Source: Deltaproteobacteria bacterium
GTDB taxonomy: Bacteria; Desulfobacterota; Desulfobacteria; Desulfobacterales; UBA11574
Assembly: GCA_019313025.1 (NCBI GenBank)
Contig: JAFDCA010000325.1
Span: 1 to 8,507, forward strand
Direction of reading: 5' to 3'
DNA: 8,507 bases
Shown here piece by piece: positions 1 to 4,992 of this stretch; position 1 is the stretch's first letter; the number at the start of each line of letters is the position of its first letter. The notes under the pieces were generated by a model. The model was not told the origin of the DNA. It did not search any database and saw nothing but the letters and a program-made list of their open reading frames with translations. Made by a program: the position numbers and the translations under genes.

Positions 1-451
1 ATGTCCAGATCTCATCCATCTCTGCATTTGTTACTGCAATACAACCGTCCGTCCAGTTAACATATCGATGGATACGGTCGAAATTTTTAGCGTCATTTTT
101 TTGGCCATGTATCATGATATCACCGCCCGGAGCAGCGCCCATTTTTTGGGCTCTTTTGATGTCTTGACCGTTTGGATAGGATATGTGTATGGATTTGTAG
201 AAATCGCTGTCGGAATTTTTATAATCCAGTATGTATGATCCTTCCGGCGTCCTTTCATCGCCCTCCTTTATTTTGGGGCCTTTTGAGTTTGCGCCCAATG
301 CGATCCGATATATCTTAAACGGCTTTTTGTTTTTCATAAGGTACAATCGCTTCTCATGCTTTTTCACCAATACAAAATCCGCTTTGAGTAGATCTCCTGC
401 AATGGCCGGACAGGGCAGAAGTATAATAAGTATAATGATCTTTTTTATCAT
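1..451 (-). CDS. L,D-transpeptidase (YkuD/ErfK family), 3' end beyond the window
   Basis: This is the N-terminal 150 codons of a secreted L,D-transpeptidase; the rest lies left of base 1. The family cross-links peptidoglycan stem peptides or attaches proteins to them in the periplasm, using a catalytic cysteine. The first 19 residues form a signal peptide (MIKK, then an Ile/Leu-rich core, then AIA before Gly-Asp). A YkuD-type start follows (DFVLVKKHEKRLYLMK), and then the active-site region: IMIHG with His115, and WTDGCIAVTN with Cys137, the expected nucleophile. The ATG at 451 is chosen because it opens the signal peptide and an in-frame stop lies just upstream; no good Shine-Dalgarno is visible. 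The variant Asp-Gly-Cys in place of the usual His-Gly-Cys occurs in a subset of YkuD proteins. Family assignment is firm; whether it is a transpeptidase, carboxypeptidase or amidase cannot be told from this fragment. Confidence 0.88.
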   Translation of the reverse strand, partial: MIKKIIILIILLPCPAIAGDLLKADFVLVKKHEKRLYLMKNKKPFKIYRIALGANSKGPKIKEGDERTPEGSYILDYKNSDSDFYKSIHISYPNGQDIKRAQKMGAAPGGDIMIHGQKNDAKNFDRIHRYVNWTDGCIAVTNAEMDEIWT

Positions 452-483
452 TGGGCAGTCATCATGTGGTATTTATCAAAATT

Positions 484-533
484 GAAGCCTTCCCGCCCTA
501 AAGGGAGGGGGTTCTGCCTTGCGGCAGTGCTTC
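484..533. repeat. Three-way-junction hairpin element, resembles an IS200/IS605-type end
   Basis: The outer arms GAAGC (484-488) and GCTTC (529-533) enclose two hairpins. The first pairs CCC-G-CCC (492-498) with GGG-A-GGG (503-509) around the loop TAAA. The second is a perfect CTGCC/GGCAG stem (514-518 with 523-527) capped by TTGC. Read on the minus strand, a GC-rich imperfect hairpin followed by CTTCAA looks like the subterminal hairpins at the right ends of IS200/IS605 elements. That resemblance is from memory of the family. No transposase or TnpB gene is present beside it. It lies about 30 bases upstream of the L,D-transpeptidase start, so it could also act as a leader structure. Confidence 0.45.
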
Positions 534-570
534 GCGCCCGGGTAGAGGGACCTTGGTTTATTTAATGTAG

Positions 571-610
571 CTCCTCTTGACCCCGTTTTAAAAGGCGGGA
601 TCGAGGGGAG
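571..610. repeat. Long imperfect hairpin, possible partner end of the element at 484-533
   Basis: Bases 571-584 pair with 597-610 over 14 positions, with two G-T wobbles (575/606, 578/603) and one mismatch (581/600). The inner bases 585-588 can pair with 593-596, leaving the loop TAAA. Pairing is better in plus-strand RNA, where the wobbles are G-U, than in minus-strand RNA, where they become A-C mismatches. No T tract follows on either strand, so this is not a standard intrinsic terminator for the flavoprotein gene that ends at 690. Its closeness to the three-way junction suggests both belong to one small structured repeat of about 130 bases. Confidence 0.4.
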
Positions 611-689
611 CATGCCGGTCAAATGAAAAAAACTTGCCAATAGAAATTCGATAGGATTTTATTCGAACACAAATAATTTGAAACTTGAG

Positions 690-1256
690 TTATAATTGTT
701 TTCCGATCTCAAATGCTTTCCCGATAAATTCACCGATACCGTGATATTTTTGAGTTTCAGGACTGTAGACAATGGGCCGAATTCTTTCAATATCCGGCTT
801 GCCCTCATCCGTCAACATCTCATCTTCAATTTTAACATCCATAATCTCGCCAACAAAATAGGTGTGCAAACCGATTTCATAATGGTGAATCACTTTACAT
901 TCCAAGACCATTGGAAATTCTTTTACATAGGGTGCGTCAACATATTCTGATTTAACAGGCGTAAGACCGGATTTTTTGAATTTATCCACGTTTTTGCCGG
1001 ATGCCATACCAAAATAATCGGTTTCCTTCACATATTCTTCAGACGGTACATTGAGGGTATACGCCTGTCTCTCCATTATATTCCCATAGGTGTAGGTCGC
1101 CTTTCGAAGGGAAATGGTGACACAGGGGGGCTGGGAGCAGCAAATTCCACCCCAGGCAATGGTCATAATGTTTGGATTTCCTGCTGTGTCAAAGGAACAC
1201 ACACACAATGCCGGTGTTGGGAAAATTAGCGTTTTTGCACCAAATGATTTCTTCAT
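690..1256 (-). CDS. Flavoredoxin-like flavin reductase family protein
   Basis: The 188-residue protein is a complete member of the FMN-binding split-barrel flavin reductase family and most resembles flavoredoxins of sulfate reducers. These small cytoplasmic flavoproteins bind FMN and pass electrons between redox partners. Visible features are the N-terminal barrel strand with PNIMTIAWGG (residues 28-37), the SQPPCVTISLR segment (41-51) that contacts flavin in relatives, AYTLNVPSEEYV (65-76), and the C-terminal YHGIGEFIGKAFEIGK (171-186) typical of the flavoredoxin branch. The ATG at 1256 has a near-perfect TAAGGAGG at about 1262-1269. An upstream TTGACA at 1315-1320 suggests its own promoter. 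Cys18, Cys20, Cys39, Cys40 and Cys45 are notable, but no disulfide or metal motif is clear. The stop codon region overlaps a 17-base motif that recurs at 1863-1879. Confidence 0.88.
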   Translation of the reverse strand: MKKSFGAKTLIFPTPALCVCSFDTAGNPNIMTIAWGGICCSQPPCVTISLRKATYTYGNIMERQAYTLNVPSEEYVKETDYFGMASGKNVDKFKKSGLTPVKSEYVDAPYVKEFPMVLECKVIHHYEIGLHTYFVGEIMDVKIEDEMLTDEGKPDIERIRPIVYSPETQKYHGIGEFIGKAFEIGKQL

Positions 1257-1291
1257 GATGGCCCTCCTTAGATTTTGTTATTCCAAAAAAC

Positions 1292-1320
1292 TTTGAAACA
1301 GCATTTTTTCTAAATGTCAA
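1292..1320 (-). promoter_or_regulatory. Probable promoter of the flavoredoxin gene
   Basis: On the minus strand a perfect TTGACA (1320-1315) lies about 60 bases before the start codon. At 17 bases spacing the -10 candidate is TTCAAA (1297-1292), a poor match, so an activator may be needed or the true -10 may be shifted. An inverted repeat CAATC-N9-GATTG (1325-1343) sits directly upstream of the -35 and is a candidate regulator site. Confidence 0.4.
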
Positions 1321-1380
1321 CAGGCAATCAATTTAATAGATTGGTCTCCAAGTTCCGGCGAAGAGAGGAAAAAGCGGCTG

Positions 1381-1617
1381 TTATCGGTAAAGGCTAAGAG
1401 ATCCATCGAGCTTTTTTTCAATCTCTTTTATTTTTTCCTTGAGCCCATTTACCTTAGCTTTCAAAAGCACGTCTGAAGGATCAGACCCAAAGGCAGACTC
1501 AGCTTTTTGTAATTTTTTTTGGATCTCAATATGTTCTTTTTCCAGGCGGCGAATATCATCCTGAATAATTTGATATTCCGGCCAATCATCGGTTTCGTCA
1601 TAAAAATACATCGACAT
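1381..1617 (-). CDS. Small coiled-coil protein of unknown function
   Basis: The gene encodes a soluble 78-residue protein. I do not recognise a named family. The acidic, aromatic N-terminus (MSMYFYDETDDWPEYQ) is followed by two charged helices, about residues 18-41 and 50-72, with heptad-like spacing of Leu and Ile (RRLEKEHIEIQKKLQKAE; VNGLKEKIKEIEKKLDG). They are joined by a Gly-Ser-Asp-Pro turn, which suggests an antiparallel helical hairpin. The ATG at 1617 is preferred over an in-frame start at 1671 because AGGAGG sits six bases upstream; a second ATG at 1611 is possible. The flavoredoxin gene follows on the same strand after a 124-base gap with its own promoter, so linkage is loose. A perfect inverted repeat (1674-1692) lies upstream. 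Confidence 0.7.
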   Translation of the reverse strand: MSMYFYDETDDWPEYQIIQDDIRRLEKEHIEIQKKLQKAESAFGSDPSDVLLKAKVNGLKEKIKEIEKKLDGSLSLYR

Positions 1618-1673
1618 GCAGGCCTCCTGTTTTAGTTGTAGGTTCACCCTCAACACAGATCGCGTATCCATAA

Positions 1674-1692
1674 CAGATTGTTGCTCAATCTG
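1674..1692. promoter_or_regulatory. Perfect inverted repeat upstream of the coiled-coil gene
   Basis: CAGATTG (1674-1680), loop TTGCT, and CAATCTG (1686-1692) form a perfect 7-bp inverted repeat about 57 bases ahead of the coiled-coil start. It could be an operator or a leader hairpin. Its half-site AGATTG/CAATC is also found in the inverted repeat before the flavoredoxin promoter (1325-1343). No T tract follows. Confidence 0.4.
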
Positions 1693-1951
1693 ACGACCCC
1701 AAATAATGATACTTCAACCCAAGATTTACACCCGTATTTTTATGTAAACTCATCGTATTGTTCGGGAAAGTACACATCGTGAACAACACTATCGACATTT
1801 ACTTAAAAAAGATAAACATGTTTTGTGACACGCTTTAGGAATTCGGCGGAGTTAAAGGTGCCAAACTTGAATTATAATTTAGTCATTTTTGAGATATCGA
1901 CAAGGGGACAGGGTCTGAAATAAATAGCGTCACTTGAAAAAAAATTAGGAA
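1693..1951. other. Gene-free stretch with repeat-like sequence
   Basis: I find no credible gene here. It has three things of note. First, the paired words CATCGT (1751-1756, 1775-1780) are combined with an inverted repeat TTGTTC (1758-1763)/GAACAA (1781-1786). Second, a block TTAAAGGTG (1852-1860), AAACTTGAATTATAATT (1863-1879) and GTCATT (1882-1887) shares its words, in order, with 7755-7801. Third, AGGGGACAGGGTCTGAAATA (1903-1922) resembles, from memory, repeats scattered near REP-associated transposase genes in Desulfobacterales. This looks like decayed repeat sequence rather than a gene. Confidence 0.4.
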
Positions 1952-1980
1952 TTGACACACTTAGATTGTTTTTCTATATT
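1952..1980 (+). promoter_or_regulatory. Sigma70-type promoter of the tandem-ACT gene
   Basis: A perfect -35 TTGACA (1952-1957) and a -10 TATATT (1975-1980, five of six to consensus) are separated by the ideal 17 bases. Transcription would begin near 1987 and give a leader of about 65 bases before the start codon at 2054. I see no terminator-antiterminator or leader peptide in it. Confidence 0.75.
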
Positions 1981-2053
1981 TTTGAAGAAAAACTCTGCAA
2001 CTTAATTACTAAACAACCTGTAATTATCAACGGATAGGATACGAATAAAAGTC

Positions 2054-2509
2054 ATGAAAGCCTATCAACTTACAATTCCGGTAGAAAACAAACCTGGCGT
2101 ACTCGCTCAAATAACGTCAACTCTAGCACGAAAAAATATTAATATTCGATCAGCCACGATATCTTCTTTCGGAGAATCGGGATTTGTCAACCTTATTGTA
2201 AACAATCCCAAACAGGGCCAAAAAGCCCTCGTCAAAGAAGGTATTCCGGTGGAACTGAAAGAAATTATTGCCGTCTTGATCGAAGATCGTCCGGGTGGAC
2301 TTGATAAGCTTTTGCAGATCCTTTCTACTGAAAATATTAATATTGAAAATGGCTATGGTTTTGTTATAGAAAGTCGGAAAAATGCAGTCTTTGTTATAGA
2401 TGTTAACGATATAGAGCGGGCCAAGGCCTTAATTGAAACATCGGGCTTTAAAACGCTCACCCCCCAGCAGCTTTCCGAGATCGAGCCGTTTCATTATGTG
2501 GGATATTAA
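2054..2509 (+). CDS. Tandem ACT-domain protein, probable amino-acid-sensing regulator
   Basis: The 151-residue protein consists of two ACT domains and little else. The first (about residues 3-66) starts YQLTIPVENKPGVLAQITSTL, and the second (about 70-138) starts EIIAVLIEDRPGGLDKLLQIL. Both have the ligand-loop pattern x-N/D-x-P-G-x-L that binds amino acids at the dimer interface in this superfamily, followed by an NINI strand entry (NINIRSATI, NINIENGYG). Stand-alone tandem ACT proteins of this length are common in anaerobic deltaproteobacteria and are often next to phenylacetate-CoA ligase-type genes; that partner is not next to it here. It has no catalytic or DNA-binding domain, so it would act by binding ligand or another protein in the cytoplasm. 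A promoter lies at 1952-1980. The Shine-Dalgarno is weak (GGATAGGAT, about 15 bases upstream). Confidence 0.88.
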   Translation: MKAYQLTIPVENKPGVLAQITSTLARKNINIRSATISSFGESGFVNLIVNNPKQGQKALVKEGIPVELKEIIAVLIEDRPGGLDKLLQILSTENINIENGYGFVIESRKNAVFVIDVNDIERAKALIETSGFKTLTPQQLSEIEPFHYVGY

Positions 2510-2512
2510 ACT

Positions 2513-2638
2513 TCAGCAAAAATCTCCACAGGTGAACCCTCCTCCAGCGGGCTCGTCTCCACACGCGGGTTTATCCGCTCCGACATGATTACACGGCTTG
2601 ACATAGAGGTTAAAAACAAACCCCTTCCGAAAAAGCAT
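2513..2638 (-). CDS. Possible cysteine- and glycine-rich 41-residue ORF (doubtful)
   Basis: The ATG at 2638 has an excellent Shine-Dalgarno, GGAGGGG (2645-2651), at normal spacing, and opens a 41-codon frame. The product has Cys16, Cys26, Cys37 and a C-terminal Cys41 within a Gly/Ala/Asp-rich tail (GDEPAGGGFTCGDFC). I recognise no family. The other minus-strand frame over the same bases also has a natural-looking tail (SPLEEGSPVEIFAEV), which suggests a frameshifted relic of some other coding sequence. The neighbourhood is decayed (an IS630 remnant lies upstream), so a fossil is at least as likely as a living small gene. Confidence 0.2.
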   Translation of the reverse strand: MLFRKGFVFNLYVKPCNHVGADKPACGDEPAGGGFTCGDFC

Positions 2639-2750
2639 GGTTTTCCCCTCCGTGTAGTGGCAGAGGGGTATTATGGATTTAACTGGGTGGTAGTGTAAAA
2701 AGTCCGTTACCTGATCTTTGAAAGACGTTCGATTTTGTCTATAGTGTTCG

Positions 2751-2950
2751 TCAGATTGACGTTTCGGTTGTCGCAATTTTTTGATTTTGATTAGGGTTGT
2801 TTACAACGTCATGAATCGCCTGCTCGAGCCTGTCGATCAATTGATCTACATAGCGGCAAACTTAGTTGCTGAACCACCGAGCTTTTATTGCAGCCAGATG
2901 CCCTCGATCGAATGCAGATCCGGCGAATATGAAGGCAGAAATTTAGGTCG
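2751..2950 (-). pseudogene. C-terminal remnant of an IS630-family DDE transposase
   Basis: Translating the minus strand from 2950 gives RPKFLPSYSPDLHSIEGIW, which matches the strongly conserved IS630/Tc1-mariner signature LPPYSPDLNPIExxW around the third catalytic acid (Glu in SIEGIW). The frame then hits TAA after WLQ, resumes as KLGGSATKFAAM, stops again at TAG, and shifts frame to DQLIDRLEQAIHDVV, a plausible transposase C-terminus ending at the TGA at 2751. Two in-frame stops plus a frameshift, and the absence of the two upstream Asp motifs, make it a dead fragment. It begins within three bases of the stop codon of the membrane MerR gene, so the old insertion or a later deletion reached exactly to that gene's end. 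Confidence 0.75.
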
Positions 2951-2952
2951 GA

Positions 2953-4809
2953 TTAATTTGAATAAGTAAGTTGCTTAACCAAAAACGAATCTCCGTGCTC
3001 TAAAAGCTCCATGAAAATACTGCCGTTGTTTTCTTCCCAAACCCCTTTTTGCAACTGGAAACGAGTGAAAAATCTACCCCGTATCACAAGGTTTTCGCTG
3101 GCGATCTGTTTGGAATAGGACGTAAGTTCAATTCGGTAGGTAAGAGATTCCATGCTCTCCATATTTTTTCGGTAGTCCTGCAATAGTTCATGAAAAGGCT
3201 TGTTGTTTTCAGTCGCATCTGTAGCAAAAAACGTTATAAATTTGTCTAAATCTTTATTTGTATAGGCTTGGCAATATTCGTCTAAAAAGGATTTCAGTCG
3301 GCTCAACTCGTTAACGTGTTGATTCATATCTTTTTCAGACGTTATTTGTTCCATTTTCTCTTTAGATTCAGTCAGGGAGGGGTTGAGCTCAATTTTCGCC
3401 ACCTTCTCCATCCCGGGTTCAGGTATGTCATCGGTGATCGTTTTTTCACCGGTGACATCAGGGACTGCTTCTTCTTTCAAGTCTTTTGCATCAACCTCTT
3501 GAACGATGTCATCCCTTGGATTCTCGTCAACTTTGGAGATATCAAGTTTTTGCTTTTCCTGTGATAAAGAAACATCGTTCGTATCAGGGTATACTTTTTC
3601 AACAGATTTAGATTCGGGAGCCTCTTTGACTTCAATGTCGGTTTCTTGCTCTTTCTCTGGTTCAGAAAAGGCGGTCTCCAGCGCATCTTCAACCTCAGCA
3701 GCAGGTATTTCTTTTTCCAACAAATCCTCTCCAGCAATCTCTTTTTGGACCTCATCCCTGATAGCCACTTCGGCGTCCTGGTTAACAAACTCCTGCTTTT
3801 TAGATATTGAGGCATCACCGGCAGTTACTGGTTTTTCTTTGGAAGTATGGGGTGGAAGTGTTTCTTTTGCCCTACCGGCATGTATGGCGTCATCTTTAGA
3901 AGAAACACTGTCTGTTTTATGGGCATCAAGCTGATCTTCTGCGAATTTTTCATTTTCTAAAAGATTGGTATCCGATTCTGACGGTATCTCCCCATTTTTT
4001 TTGGTTACATCGAGTGGCGCATCCGTTGATGGGGCTTTTAAGCTTTCCGGAATAGCCGAAGAAGTGGATTCCGATATTTTTTTTGCTTCAGGAGCTACAA
4101 CCTGTCCTTTGGCTGCTTGATCCAACGGCTCAGCTACTTCGGATTTGAGAATTTTCCCCGAATGGACCTGTTTATTCTGAACCAGTTTTATAGTTTTAGC
4201 CTCCTTTTGGCCTGCTTTATAGTAAAAGTAACTGCCCATAAGGATGACCAGCAGTAACCCGGCAACGAAGAAAGAAATCGATTTGACAGGATGTTGTGTT
4301 CCATTTTTTTCAGCATCCCCTGTCATCACCATAACCGGTTTAGTGGGCATCTTTATTTTTTCTTGGAATCTAAAGCTTGGTCTTGCTGAACGCTCTTCCG
4401 GAACACCCGATTTTATAATCTTCAATCTATTAATGTATTCACGCATCATTTCAATCTCGTTAATGATGCGTGTTTGCTTGGCGAAACTCAGCTCTTCTTT
4501 GCGTTTTTCAAGTTTTTTTAGTTCTCTTTGGCCGTATACCATCCCTTGCATAAGCTGCTCATTTTCATCCAGATTCGCATCGGTAATACCGATCAAGTCA
4601 ATGATTTCCTCTTTGGAGTATCCTTGGAGCACGAAATGAAATACCAATTTTAATCGTTCACGGTCATACCTGCCGTATACACGTCGTTTCAGTTTGGAAG
4701 CCCTGGGCGGTATAAGACCATTTTCCTCGCAAAAACGGATATGACTCTTTTTGACGTCCAACTCTTTAGCAAGTTCAGATATGGTAAAATAACTGTTGGA
4801 GGCGTCCAT
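2953..4809 (-). CDS. Membrane-anchored MerR-type regulator with NTF2-like C-terminal domain
   Basis: The 618-residue protein appears to be a one-component transmembrane regulator. Residues 8-80 are a MerR winged helix-turn-helix (YFTISELAKELDVKKSHIRF, then the wing region RRVYGRYDRERLKLV). Residues about 88-132 are a charged helix suited to the usual MerR dimer coiled coil. Residues about 177-198 (ISFFVAGLLLVILMGSYFYY) are a single membrane segment. A long Glu/Lys/Ser/Pro-rich linker runs from about 200 to 495. Residues 499-618 look like an NTF2/SnoaL-type domain (FLDEYCQAYTNKDLDKFITFF, then FMELLEHGDSFLVKQLTYSN), known for small-ligand binding. With the DNA-binding part in the cytoplasm, the linker and NTF2-like domain would be periplasmic. 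No metal-binding cysteines of classical MerR sensors are present. The ATG at 4809 has GGGGGA upstream and a consensus promoter at 4897-4925. The target genes are unknown. Confidence 0.85.
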   Translation of the reverse strand: MDASNSYFTISELAKELDVKKSHIRFCEENGLIPPRASKLKRRVYGRYDRERLKLVFHFVLQGYSKEEIIDLIGITDANLDENEQLMQGMVYGQRELKKLEKRKEELSFAKQTRIINEIEMMREYINRLKIIKSGVPEERSARPSFRFQEKIKMPTKPVMVMTGDAEKNGTQHPVKSISFFVAGLLLVILMGSYFYYKAGQKEAKTIKLVQNKQVHSGKILKSEVAEPLDQAAKGQVVAPEAKKISESTSSAIPESLKAPSTDAPLDVTKKNGEIPSESDTNLLENEKFAEDQLDAHKTDSVSSKDDAIHAGRAKETLPPHTSKEKPVTAGDASISKKQEFVNQDAEVAIRDEVQKEIAGEDLLEKEIPAAEVEDALETAFSEPEKEQETDIEVKEAPESKSVEKVYPDTNDVSLSQEKQKLDISKVDENPRDDIVQEVDAKDLKEEAVPDVTGEKTITDDIPEPGMEKVAKIELNPSLTESKEKMEQITSEKDMNQHVNELSRLKSFLDEYCQAYTNKDLDKFITFFATDATENNKPFHELLQDYRKNMESMESLTYRIELTSYSKQIASENLVIRGRFFTRFQLQKGVWEENNGSIFMELLEHGDSFLVKQLTYSN

Positions 4810-4896
4810 TCGTATCCCCCATATTCTAAATTGACCTTCGTTTGAGAACCTTTAATATCCCAAACTCGTTATTTAGATATTCGATAACTTTATAAA

Positions 4897-4925
4897 ATTA
4901 TAGAACAAATACGTTTTTTTGTCAA
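4897..4925 (-). promoter_or_regulatory. Perfect-consensus sigma70 promoter of the membrane MerR gene
   Basis: On the minus strand TTGACA (4925-4920) and TATAAT (4902-4897) are both perfect and are separated by 17 bases. The start would lie near 4890, giving a leader of about 80 bases. The 17-base spacer is ordinary and not the 19-20 bases of promoters activated by classical MerR proteins, so no MerR-type self-activation is implied. Confidence 0.85.
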
Positions 4926-4951
4926 AATAAAACAGACTGACTACGCATCTT

Positions 4952-4991
4952 AAAGTCGAAACCCGGTTTCTTTTTAATAATTTCCGACTTT
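4952..4991 (-). terminator. Possible weak terminator hairpin after pepA
   Basis: AAAGTCGAAA (4952-4961) pairs with TTTCCGACTTT (4981-4991) over 10 base pairs with one bulged C, around a 19-base loop. It starts one base after the pepA stop codon and lies between pepA and the MerR promoter, as a terminator would. It is AT-rich, and on the minus strand it is not followed by a T tract; the T run is on the plus side (4989-4994). Activity is uncertain. Confidence 0.3.
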
Positions 4992-4992
4992 T

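Noticed and set aside
231..485. Plus-strand 84-codon frame
   Set aside because: It lies antisense over the L,D-transpeptidase, whose signal peptide and active-site motifs are clear; no domain or ribosome site supports this frame.
484..610. CRISPR array or riboswitch
   Set aside because: No regularly spaced direct repeats are present, and the folds match no riboswitch class I know; a repeat element fits better.
1618..1671. Upstream in-frame start for the coiled-coil gene (18 extra residues)
   Set aside because: The AGGAGG site fits the ATG at 1617, and the extra residues would read through that Shine-Dalgarno.
2513..2776. Minus-strand 87-codon frame read from 2776
   Set aside because: Its first part overlaps the IS630 remnant in another frame and has no ribosome site; only the internal ATG at 2638 has translation signals, and that is kept as doubtful.
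3477..3818. Minus-strand 113-codon frame inside the MerR gene
   Set aside because: It is a shadow frame of the low-complexity linker, Lys/Leu/Arg-rich by codon phase only.
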